Shown here: piece by piece, positions 41,305 to 49,066 of the stretch
How the letters are laid out: each line of letters begins with the position of its first letter
Numbering within the stretch: the first letter of the stretch is position 1
Origin: Planctomycetota bacterium
GTDB lineage: Bacteria > Planctomycetota > Phycisphaerae > UBA1845 > UTPLA1
Reading direction: 5' to 3'
Assembly (NCBI GenBank): GCA_003576905.1
Contig: QEVG01000005.1
Coordinates: 142,424 to 206,423 of the forward strand
Length of the DNA: 64,000 bases
Notes under the pieces: model-generated
What the model was told of the DNA's origin: nothing
Databases searched by the model: none
What the model saw: the letters and a program-made list of their open reading frames with translations, nothing else
Translations under genes and position numbers: made by a program

Positions 41305-43587
41305 ATGAGAGTTCAAAGGTTCCGAGGTTTTGCATGCCTGATGTTGGCCGCTACGGCGGTCTCCCTTGTGGGGTGTCGAGAAAGCATGCCCCACTCCTTC
41401 ACATGGCCGGCGACGGGTGACACGATTCCCACGCACCCGAAGCCCCCGGAGGGCGGCTATTACTCCGACTGGGATCCCTACGCAGCGACGCTGGAGATCA
41501 CGCCCCTTGAGGCCGTGAATCCCGTGCGCACGCAGCACGTCCTGATCGCGACGGTTCGCGACAAGGAAGGCAAGCCGCTGCCGAATCGGCGCGTCGAGTG
41601 GATGATCGCCGACCAGAGTGTGGGCAGCATTGTTGAGGTGGACGAGAGCGGTTTCCGCGCCAGCCGCGGTTACAAGCTGACCAACAGCTACGCTATCTCC
41701 CACACCAACAACTACTCGCATACGCTCACCCGCGGCACGGATGATCCGTCCGACGATATCAACCTCGAGCCCGGCCAGACATGGTGCGTGATCACCTCGG
41801 CCGTCGAGGGCGACACCCACATCATCGCGTACTGCCCGGCGATTTATGACTGGACGAAGCACAAGGTCTTCGCCGTCAAGCACTGGTACGACGTTTCGTG
41901 GGAGTGCCCGGCTCCGGACACCAACATGGTCGGCACGCCGCACGAGATGGTCACCCGGGTCTTCAAGTACTCGGATGGCTCGCCGCTGGCCGGCTACCTG
42001 GTCACCTACAAGATCATGTCCGGCCCCGGCGGTCGGTTTGATCCCGGCGCCGCCAACACCGTCACGGTCAACACCGGTGACGACGGCATTGCCCGCGTGG
42101 TCCTGAACCAGGACACGCCGATGGAAGGCGTCAATGAGATCCAGATCGACATCAATCGACCTGAGAACGCCCAGTGCTGCAAGCCCGGCGCTCATATCGC
42201 GACCTGCAACACCACCAAGACCTGGCTGGCGCCGCAGATCGATATCACCAAGAGCGCTCCGGCCCGCGCCGAAGTCGGCGACGAGTTTGACTACAGCATC
42301 GTCGTCTCGAACCCGGCCCAGATGGCTGCCGAGAACGTCACCGTCCGCGACAATCTGCCGGACGGCATCGTGTACGTTTCGAGCAACCCGGCCGCGTCCG
42401 TCTCCGGTCAGGCCCTCAGCTGGAACCTCGGCACGCTGGCCGGCGGCCAGAGCGCCGCATTGTCGGTTCGCGTCCGCGCGACCCGAACGGGCACCTTCCA
42501 CAACTGTGCCGACGTGACCGCGTCGAACGGTCTGTCGGACAATGCCTGTGCCGATACGGTTGTCACGGCTCCGTCGCTGGCCCTGGTCCTCAACTGCCAG
42601 GCCGAGCTGATGCTCTGTGACAACGTTCCGTTCCGCGTGGTCGTCAGCAACAACGGCGACGGCACCGCGAAGAACGTCATGGTCACCGTGGATCTGCCGG
42701 ATGGTCTGGCGAGCTCCGACGGTCGCAACCAGCTCAGCTTCTCCGCGGGCAACCTCGGAGCGGGCCAGAGCAAGGAAGCCACCTTCAACGCCAAGGCCTC
42801 GCGCGTGGGTGATTACGGAGTCCGTGCGTCGGCCACCGCCGACGGCGGTCTGATGGCCGATTCCAACTGCTCGACGCGAATCGTTTCGCCGTCGCTGGCC
42901 GTTTCCAAGACCGGTCCGGATGTCCGCTACATCGGACGCCCCGCGACCTATCAAATCACCGTCAACAACACGGGCAACGTCCCGGCTCGCGACGTCATCC
43001 TGACTGACACGATCCCGGCCGGCCTCCAGTTCATCAGCGCCAGCGATGGCGGCCAGATGAGCGGCGGACGCGTCACGTGGAACCTGGGCACGATGGAACC
43101 TGGCTCTTCGAAGTCCGTTACGACGGAACTGAAGGCGACCGGCTTCGGCTCAGTGGTCAACACCGCGACGGTCCAGGCCTACTGTGCCGACGCGAACGCG
43201 TCGTACACGATGGAGGTCAAGGGTGTCCCGGCCGTTCTGCTTGAAGTGATCGACATGAACGATCCGATCGAAGTGGGCGGCACCGAGACGTACGAGATCG
43301 TGGTCACGAACCAGGGTTCGGCGCCCGACCTCAACACGAAGATCGTCGTCACGCTCCCGCCGGAGATGGATTACGTCTCCGCGTCGGGTCCGTCCGGCGA
43401 GCAGGCTTCGGTGGAAGGCAAGACCATTTCCTTCCCGCCGTATCCGTCGCTGGCTCCGAAGCAGCGCATCATCTACAAGGTCCAGACCAAGGCCAATGCG
43501 GTCGGCGACGTCCGCTTCCGGACCACGATGACCAGCGACATGCTTCAGACGCCGGTCGAGGAAACCGAGAGCACGCATATCTACTGA
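41305..43587 (+). CDS. Large DUF11-repeat lipoprotein (OmcB-like layout)
   Basis: 760 residues. Lipoprotein signal with Cys in VSLVGCRES. Residues about 55-300 form Ig-like (Big-type) domains (VLIATVRDKEGKPLPNRRVEW-type block, quoted in part: ATVRDKEGKPLPNRRV). Then come four DUF11 domains of about 105 residues (starting near 310, 422, 529 and 641), each with a 'YxIxVxNxGxxxAxNVxVxDxLPxG' pattern. The family occurs in chlamydial OmcB and in many planctomycete surface proteins, where it may form a structural coat or stalk. The start has a lipobox at the right distance; an upstream frame of 45 codons lacks support. A similar gene follows after a strong terminator. Confidence 0.85.
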   Translation: MRVQRFRGFACLMLAATAVSLVGCRESMPHSFTWPATGDTIPTHPKPPEGGYYSDWDPYAATLEITPLEAVNPVRTQHVLIATVRDKEGKPLPNRRVEWMIADQSVGSIVEVDESGFRASRGYKLTNSYAISHTNNYSHTLTRGTDDPSDDINLEPGQTWCVITSAVEGDTHIIAYCPAIYDWTKHKVFAVKHWYDVSWECPAPDTNMVGTPHEMVTRVFKYSDGSPLAGYLVTYKIMSGPGGRFDPGAANTVTVNTGDDGIARVVLNQDTPMEGVNEIQIDINRPENAQCCKPGAHIATCNTTKTWLAPQIDITKSAPARAEVGDEFDYSIVVSNPAQMAAENVTVRDNLPDGIVYVSSNPAASVSGQALSWNLGTLAGGQSAALSVRVRATRTGTFHNCADVTASNGLSDNACADTVVTAPSLALVLNCQAELMLCDNVPFRVVVSNNGDGTAKNVMVTVDLPDGLASSDGRNQLSFSAGNLGAGQSKEATFNAKASRVGDYGVRASATADGGLMADSNCSTRIVSPSLAVSKTGPDVRYIGRPATYQITVNNTGNVPARDVILTDTIPAGLQFISASDGGQMSGGRVTWNLGTMEPGSSKSVTTELKATGFGSVVNTATVQAYCADANASYTMEVKGVPAVLLEVIDMNDPIEVGGTETYEIVVTNQGSAPDLNTKIVVTLPPEMDYVSASGPSGEQASVEGKTISFPPYPSLAPKQRIIYKVQTKANAVGDVRFRTTMTSDMLQTPVEETESTHIY

Positions 43588-43620
43588 TAGCGGCTCTCAG
43601 AGAAATCTGAGCAACCTTAC

Positions 43621-43664
43621 GGGCGGCACGATCAGGGAATCCTGGTCGTGCCGCCCTTCTTATT
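43621..43664 (+). terminator. Strong terminator after the DUF11 lipoprotein
   Basis: Arms GGGCGGCACGATCAGG and CCTGGTCGTGCCGCCC with a GAAT loop, about 16 bp paired, then TTCTTATTT. Confidence 0.85.
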
Positions 43665-43788
43665 TGGAACTACAATCTGCCCGTCAGCACGTCTTCGCGG
43701 CAACGGAGGGGGCCGGCGGTCCGTGGAGACTCGGTGGGAAGTGCCATACCAGTGGCAGATAGGACCACGATTTCCAAAGGAGATGAAC

Positions 43789-45570
43789 ATGAACCGTCAA
43801 CCCCTCTTGATCCTCGCCTCGCTCGTCGCCGGGGCCGTTTTCATGGGCGCGGGCGCCCGGGCGCAGGACGCCCCGGATCCCTATCCGCACATGGCCCGGC
43901 GGACGGCCGGCACGTCGCGCGTCCAGCCGGCCCCGGCCACGGCGGCTCAGCCGTCGGCGCACTCCGCACCCGTCGTGTCTCGTCATGGCAATCTGAGGCC
44001 CGGCGTCATTGAAGGCGCCTACGTGCGCGGCGGTGCGCAGCCGTCTGTGCAGGTTGCGTCGGCTGTACCTTCGCGGCCGACGCCTGCGGCATCCGTCGCG
44101 GCCCCGGTCATGCACGCTGCGCAGGCTGCCGCCGTGGCCCAGTCCGGTGCATCGAAAGCTCCGGCGCCGCCAAGGGGTGCCGTGAATCGAACGGAGACGT
44201 TCTTCCCGTCCGGCTCGCGCGACAGCAGTTCGATCATGCTGGAGCGAAGCGTTCCGGCTGAAGTACGGACGGGCGATATGTTCACCTATGAGATCAAGCT
44301 GACCAACCAGAGCAACACCGAAGTCCGCTCCGTTGAGCTCCTCGAGCGAATGCCCGCCGGATTCAAGTATGCCAGTGCGACTCCGGCGCCCACGTCGGAG
44401 GAAGGCACGGAACTGCGGTGGTCGCTTGGCAACATGGGCCCCCGGCAGTCGACTTCGCTGCGCGTCACCGGGTCTGGCGACGCCACCGGCGAACTCAGCT
44501 ACTGCGCGACCGTGACCTTCCAGACACAGCTCTGCAACGCGAATCGGGTTGTCGAGCCGGCGCTCGAACTGACCATGACTGCGACGCCGGAGGTCATCCT
44601 CTGTGACCCGGTCACCCTTCGATACGTCGTTCGGAACACCGGCTCCGGCATTGCCCGCGGCGTAAAGGTCATCGCCGTGCTGCCTGCGGGCTGGAAGACG
44701 CAGGACGGCCGGTCGGGCGTGACGTTTGACGCGGGGGACCTGCGGGCCGGGCAATCGAAAGAGGCGACGCTTGTCGCCAAGGCCTCTGAGACCGGCAGTT
44801 TTACAAACACCGCGCGTGCGACGGAAGAAGGCGGACTTTCGGCCGAGGCCAGCGCGGACACACGCGTAACAGTGCCCAGGCTCGCATTAACCAAGACAGG
44901 GCCGGATATGCGCTATCTTGGCCGCCCGGCGACCTTTGAGCTAACGGTGTCGAATGACGGCGACGGCCCCGCGCGGGATACGGTCGTGGTCGATGACATT
45001 TCCGCCGGCACGCGGATCATCGAAGCGACACAGGGTGGACAGGTGTCCGGCGGGCGCGTGACCTGGAATCTCGGCACGCTGGAGCCCGGGGCGCGGCAGA
45101 CGTTGAGCGTTTCGCTCGTTCCTGGTCAGATCGGAACGGTGCGCAATACCGCGTTTGCCAAGGCCTACTGCGGCGAGGCAAGCGCGGAATCGTCGATGCA
45201 GGTTAGCGGCGTCTCGGCCGTTCTTCTCGAGGTGGTCGATAACGACGACCCCATCGAGGTGGGCATGAACGAGACCTACGACATCATCGTGACGAATCAG
45301 GGTTCCGCCGATGACACCAACATTGTCATCGAGTGCACGATTCCGGATGAGCAGGAGTATGTCTCGTCCGACGGCCCGACCACGGCAGCCGTCGCCGGCA
45401 AGGTCGTGCGCTTCGCGCCGCTGGCGCGGCTCGCGCCCAAGGCAAAGGCGGTATGGCGCGTCGTGGTGCGCGGTAATTCGGTGGGCGACGTACGATTCCG
45501 CACGACCCTGGACAGCGACCAGCTGGAAACAAACGTCGAAGAGACCGAAAGCACGCACATCTACGAATAG
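43789..45570 (+). CDS. Exported DUF11-repeat protein, paralogue of the preceding gene
   Basis: 593 residues. Signal peptide MNRQPLLILASLVAGAVF, cleaved near GARAQ. A long Pro/Ala/Ser-rich segment (about 30-140) leads to four DUF11-like domains (near 147, 260, 365 and 478). The last three domains resemble those of the upstream DUF11 gene closely: SLAVSKTGPDVRYIGRPATY there against LALTKTGPDMRYLGRPATF here, and both end in EETESTHIY. AAAGGAG lies 6 bp before the second of two close ATGs, which I took as the start. It is a surface structural protein by analogy; a tandem duplication with loss of the lipobox is likely. Confidence 0.85.
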   Translation: MNRQPLLILASLVAGAVFMGAGARAQDAPDPYPHMARRTAGTSRVQPAPATAAQPSAHSAPVVSRHGNLRPGVIEGAYVRGGAQPSVQVASAVPSRPTPAASVAAPVMHAAQAAAVAQSGASKAPAPPRGAVNRTETFFPSGSRDSSSIMLERSVPAEVRTGDMFTYEIKLTNQSNTEVRSVELLERMPAGFKYASATPAPTSEEGTELRWSLGNMGPRQSTSLRVTGSGDATGELSYCATVTFQTQLCNANRVVEPALELTMTATPEVILCDPVTLRYVVRNTGSGIARGVKVIAVLPAGWKTQDGRSGVTFDAGDLRAGQSKEATLVAKASETGSFTNTARATEEGGLSAEASADTRVTVPRLALTKTGPDMRYLGRPATFELTVSNDGDGPARDTVVVDDISAGTRIIEATQGGQVSGGRVTWNLGTLEPGARQTLSVSLVPGQIGTVRNTAFAKAYCGEASAESSMQVSGVSAVLLEVVDNDDPIEVGMNETYDIIVTNQGSADDTNIVIECTIPDEQEYVSSDGPTTAAVAGKVVRFAPLARLAPKAKAVWRVVVRGNSVGDVRFRTTLDSDQLETNVEETESTHIYE

Positions 45571-45632
45571 GCACGGCCCGCGCGCGGGCGGCACCTTCTG
45601 GGCCGCCGCGTGGCAGAATTGTCGCATTGATG

Positions 45633-45669
45633 AAAAAGGCCCACGGACCGGAGAATCCGTGGGCCTTTT
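45633..45669. terminator. Bidirectional terminator between DUF11 and Hsp20 genes
   Basis: AAAAAGGCCCACGGA and TCCGTGGGCCTTTT form a 13-bp stem flanked by A and T runs. It serves the plus-strand DUF11 gene and the minus-strand Hsp20 genes that converge on it. Confidence 0.88.
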
Positions 45670-45730
45670 AGTGGGTTTGTGCCGCCCACGGGGCGTCCGC
45701 GCGGATGCACGGACAGGCCTCTCGCGGCGG

Positions 45731-46213
45731 TCAGGCCGTCTTTACCGTGATGCGCCGTGCCTTTGCGTCCGGTCGCTTGGCCATTGTGACCGTTAGGACG
45801 CCGTCCTTGTAGGCGGCTTCGACCTTATCGGGGTCGACGCCCGTCGGCAGCGGGATCGAGCGCTGGAACGAGCCGTACTGCCGCTCCACGTAGTGATAAT
45901 TGCGGCGCTGCTCCTCTTTCTCTTGTTTCTTCTCGCCGCGAATCATCAAGACATTGCCCTCGACGCGGAGATCCACGTCCTTCGGGTTGATGCCCGGAAG
46001 CTCGGCCTTGACGGTGATCTCGTTGTCCGACTCCGCGAGATCGACCCGCGGACCGAAGAGAGACTGCCCCCGGTCCATCGGCGGGCCGAAGGGATCGGTA
46101 AAGAACCGCTCAAAAAGATGGTCCATCTCGTTACGGAATCGGGCAACAGCGTTCTCCGGCGAAGCGGTGCCAAGCCGGTCTTCTCGTTTTGACAACCATG
46201 GAATGATGTTCAT
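45731..46213 (-). CDS. Small heat-shock protein Hsp20 (third of three tandem genes)
   Basis: 160 residues: an ATP-independent holdase of the alpha-crystallin family. The alpha-crystallin domain runs from about residue 55 (VDLAESDNEITVKAELPGI) to 150, with the GVLTVTMAKR-type ending (the conserved 'GVL' in YKDGVLTVTM) and a C-terminal ITVKTA in place of the usual IxI tail. The N-terminal arm carries RFRNEMDHLFERFF, typical of the group. The start MNIIPWLSKR was chosen; the frame is open 14 codons more. It lies 77 bp after the second Hsp20 gene and shares its direction. Confidence 0.9.
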   Translation of the reverse strand: MNIIPWLSKREDRLGTASPENAVARFRNEMDHLFERFFTDPFGPPMDRGQSLFGPRVDLAESDNEITVKAELPGINPKDVDLRVEGNVLMIRGEKKQEKEEQRRNYHYVERQYGSFQRSIPLPTGVDPDKVEAAYKDGVLTVTMAKRPDAKARRITVKTA

Positions 46214-46290
46214 TGCAAATCCTCCCCGGGCGTCGGATCGCCCGGAACAATTCACAAAGTTTCGCCATTCCGTTTCGCCGCGCCGCTCCC

Positions 46291-46692
46291 TTAACGGGTT
46301 CGCACGGCGATCTTCCGAGGTCGAATGGCTTCCGACTTCGGAAGGTGCAGAGTCAGGACGCCGTCCTTCAACTCCGCCTCGATCTTGGACGATTCGATGC
46401 CTTCCCCGATCTCAAACGTGCGGTAGAAGTCACCGACGCCGTACTCCTGGTGCATGAAAGTTCGACCGCTCTCCCGGCTGCGGTCGACCCGGCCCTGGAT
46501 TGTCAACATGCCTCGCTCGAAGTTGACGTCGACATCCTCGGCCCGGACGCCGGGTAGGTCGGCCAGAATCACGAGTTCGCTTTCACGCTCAATGATGTCG
46601 CAGTTGGGAACATACGTTCGGCCCTCGCGGGTCCGCTCGGCCCGCGTGACCGGCAGTTCGCGTCGCTCCTGCGTGGTGATGTCAGATACCAT
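46291..46692 (-). CDS. Small heat-shock protein Hsp20 (second of three)
   Basis: 133 residues with a short N-terminal arm and an alpha-crystallin domain (VPNCDIIERESELVILADLP, then VNFERGMLTIQGRV and LKDGVLTLHLPKSEA). It ends IAVRTR, which keeps the IxI/V-type C-terminal contact only loosely. The lack of the aromatic-rich N-terminal arm found in its two neighbours suggests it forms smaller or mixed oligomers. It sits between the other two in the same direction with gaps of 77 and 91 bp. Confidence 0.9.
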   Translation of the reverse strand: MVSDITTQERRELPVTRAERTREGRTYVPNCDIIERESELVILADLPGVRAEDVDVNFERGMLTIQGRVDRSRESGRTFMHQEYGVGDFYRTFEIGEGIESSKIEAELKDGVLTLHLPKSEAIRPRKIAVRTR

Positions 46693-46783
46693 GGCAACCC
46701 ATCCTTTCCATCTATCCTCGGCCGCCTGAGGCGCGGCCGGAACTCATCCGCTTGTTCTCGTCCTTCATCGTCCGTCGTGCACG

Positions 46784-47218
46784 TTACGATGCCTTGATCT
46801 GGATCTTCCGAGGCTTGGCCTCTTCCGCCTTGGGAAGGGTGATTGTCAGCACGCCGTCCTTCAGCGCGGCCTCGACCTTCTCCTGGTTCACGGCGGTCGG
46901 CAACGTAAGCACGCGGGCGAACTCCCCGGTGCCGCGCTCGCGGCGATGATACGAGACATTGGTCTCGTCCTGCGATCCGCGTCGTCCCTTGATCGTCAGT
47001 TCATTGCCGACCACGAGGATCTCCAGATCGCTCATGGCCAGGCCGGGCAGCTCCGCCTCCGCGAACACGTTCTCCGCGTCTTCCCAGACGTTTATGGGCG
47101 GAAAGACGCGCGGGGTTGACGTCGTGAAGGGCGTGCCGTCCAGGAACGAACTGAGCAGGTGGTTCATCTCCCGCTCGAAACGGCTCGCCATCGGCAAGCT
47201 GAATCGGTGCGTAAGCAT
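46784..47218 (-). CDS. Small heat-shock protein Hsp20 (first of three)
   Basis: 144 residues. The N-terminal arm has RFEREMNHLLSSFLDG; the alpha-crystallin domain (about 45-138) has VFAEAELPGLAMSDLEILVV, FARVLTLPTAVNQ and LKDGVLTITLPKAEEAK, and the tail is KIQIKAS, a canonical I-x-I anchor. GGAGG stands about 8 bp before the ATG. It is first in the operon, 70 bp downstream of a near-consensus sigma-54 promoter, which is an unusual mode for Hsp20 genes. Confidence 0.93.
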   Translation of the reverse strand: MLTHRFSLPMASRFEREMNHLLSSFLDGTPFTTSTPRVFPPINVWEDAENVFAEAELPGLAMSDLEILVVGNELTIKGRRGSQDETNVSYHRRERGTGEFARVLTLPTAVNQEKVEAALKDGVLTITLPKAEEAKPRKIQIKAS

Positions 47219-47288
47219 GTGTTTTCCTCCACTTGGGAATGATCATGCCATCCCGCCACGCCGGTCGTGGCTTCCGTGGGGCTCTTGA

Positions 47289-47303
47289 TGCAAGCCCCGT
47301 GCC
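47289..47303 (-). promoter_or_regulatory. Near-consensus sigma-54 promoter for the Hsp20 operon
   Basis: On the minus strand the sequence is GGCACGGGGCTTGCA, preceded by C. It matches TGGCACG-N4-TTGCA at all positions except the first T, with GG and GC 10 bp apart. It lies 71 bp before the first Hsp20 start. Confidence 0.65.
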
Positions 47304-47489
47304 GAAGCGAAAGGTCCGAAAGCCTGTCCGTAACCTGCTGGTTTTTAAGCAGTTAGGAAAATGAACGGACGTGCCGCGCTTCACCGCCCGGCCATTCTGT
47401 CAGTGACAGGCCCTGCAAATCCGGCAGCGCGAAACGGCAGACATCGACCCGGCGACGAATTCGAACGCGGGGCGGCGAGGTCCAAAAGG

Positions 47490-47525
47490 AACGCCGGACG
47501 ACCCATCCATGAGTCGTCCGGCGTT
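47490..47525 (-). terminator. Terminator of the 463-residue cohesin/TSP3/dockerin gene
   Basis: On the minus strand, AACGCCGGACGAC and GTCGTCCGGCGTT (13-bp perfect stem) are followed by CCTTTT. Confidence 0.8.
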
Positions 47526-47579
47526 CTGGTTCGTTCAACGGCGGGGGAGGCCCCGCGTTCATCTGAACATCGGGTCGCG

Positions 47580-48971
47580 CTAGGGTTGGAGCAGGGCCAT
47601 AAACGGCTGGATGTCCTGAGCATCCACGACGGTGTTCTCGTCGCAGTCTGCGGCGCAGTATTCGTCGCTGCCAACAAACAATTCCGGCTCCAGTACGACG
47701 GCGACGAAGAGGTCTATATCGTCGGTATTGACGAATTCATCTCCATTCACGTCGCCCAGGCGGCGATTCACACAGGAATCGCAGACGTCACCCTTCCCGT
47801 CAAAGTCCACGTCGGACTGATCGCTGTTTGGATCGTCCGGGCAGTTGTCGCAATCGTCGATCACGCCGTCGGTGTCGGTATCCGCCTCGCACTCGTCCGG
47901 TGTGGCGTTTTCGTTGCAGTCGTTGAATTCTTCGCAATCGTCGGGCGTCCCGTTCTCGTTGCAGTCTTCTTCCTGGTCATCGGGAGTACCGTCGGAGTCG
48001 CAGTCCTCGCAGTCATCCGGCGTGCCGTTCATGTCGGCGTCCTCTTCACAGCCATCCGGAATGGTGTCGTTGTCGCAGTCGAGGTTGTCATCGAAGCCCG
48101 GGCATGCGTCCACGCAGTCCAGTACGCCGTCGCTGTCGGTGTCGATATCCGGCACGCCGCACCCACAGACGCCGGGCTCGGTCTTGTTTGGATCGGCGGG
48201 GCAGTCGTCGCAAGCGTCGCCTGCGCCGTCGCCGTCGCCGTCGACCTGGTCGGGGTTGCTGTTGGCGTCGCAGTTGTCACACGAATCGGGGAAGCCGTCG
48301 CTGTCCGTGTCCGGTCCGCCTGCGGAGCAGTCAATAACTCGCACTTCGGCGGTGGACACCTGGCCGAGGATATCCTCCGCGGCCTGCCCTCCGCTCGGGC
48401 AGTTGAAAACACGCGTCTCGCCGAAAACACCGGAACTCGGCAGGTAATCGACGACCGTGGCGGGGGAGGCGGAGAGAACCTTGAACTGGAATGTGGTCAC
48501 GAGTCCGCCGGGCGCGGGTGGCGCGCTGAATGTTCCGCCAAAGCCGCCGGCGGTGTACAGGGCCGTTCCGTCGGAGATGCTGGTGTTGATTCCGTCGGGG
48601 TCCGGGAAGAATCCGTCAAGGATGAAGGAATACGCCGAGCCGGTCGGATCGTTGCCGAGCAACTCGAGCACCGCAGGATCGTAGTCAAGGATCAGTTCGA
48701 TCGATGTGAAGCACTCGTCGGCGACCTGGTCCGTCTCGGCATAAAGCTCGATCTCGACGATCGTCGTTGCTCCGCCGTCCCAGGCGACAAGCGTCTGCGG
48801 GGGGGACATGCGGAGGTTGATCGCCGCGCGCGCAGACGCGGCGGAAAGAAACAGCGCCGCGATCGCGCCCATCAGCGCGAGCGTTCGGGGCCTGTTCGAA
48901 AGCCAGTTACAGTGCGAGTCAGACCGGTGAGAATCCATGGCGGTGCCCTTTTTCAGAATCCGCTGCTTCAT
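47580..48971 (-). CDS. Exported protein with cohesin-like domain, TSP3 repeats and C-terminal dockerin
   Basis: 463 residues. After a signal peptide (core LALMGAIAALFLSAASARA) comes a cohesin-like beta-sandwich domain (about 50-210; SPPQTLVAWDGGATTIVEIE and FTSIELILDYDPAVLELL). Calcium-binding TSP3 repeats (about 215-400; units like DTDSDGFPDSCDNCD and NENGTPDDCE) follow, then a dockerin-like pair (LGDVNGDEFVNTDDIDLFVA, then ADCDENTVVDAQDI). A cohesin-like and a dockerin-like domain in one chain raises the chance of self-assembly or of linking to the neighbouring proteins. Its first 210 residues closely resemble those of the next gene upstream, so the two arose by duplication. The true start may be 11 codons later (MDSHRSD). 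Confidence 0.82.
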   Translation of the reverse strand: MKQRILKKGTAMDSHRSDSHCNWLSNRPRTLALMGAIAALFLSAASARAAINLRMSPPQTLVAWDGGATTIVEIELYAETDQVADECFTSIELILDYDPAVLELLGNDPTGSAYSFILDGFFPDPDGINTSISDGTALYTAGGFGGTFSAPPAPGGLVTTFQFKVLSASPATVVDYLPSSGVFGETRVFNCPSGGQAAEDILGQVSTAEVRVIDCSAGGPDTDSDGFPDSCDNCDANSNPDQVDGDGDGAGDACDDCPADPNKTEPGVCGCGVPDIDTDSDGVLDCVDACPGFDDNLDCDNDTIPDGCEEDADMNGTPDDCEDCDSDGTPDDQEEDCNENGTPDDCEEFNDCNENATPDECEADTDTDGVIDDCDNCPDDPNSDQSDVDFDGKGDVCDSCVNRRLGDVNGDEFVNTDDIDLFVAVVLEPELFVGSDEYCAADCDENTVVDAQDIQPFMALLQP

Positions 48972-49066
48972 CGCTTCGTGACGGCGGGCCGCTCCCCCGA
49001 ATGCAGGAGAGCGGCCAACCGTCGGATTTCGCAGCGTTTATCAGCATCTCTACCGGTCGGAGGCGA

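Larger units (their letters stand above)
47219..47579 (-). other. 361-bp intergenic region between the Hsp20 operon and the first TSP3 gene
   Basis: It holds the sigma-54 promoter of the Hsp20 genes (47289-47303) and a 13-bp-stem terminator of the TSP3 gene (47490-47525). Nothing else is seen. Confidence 0.6.
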
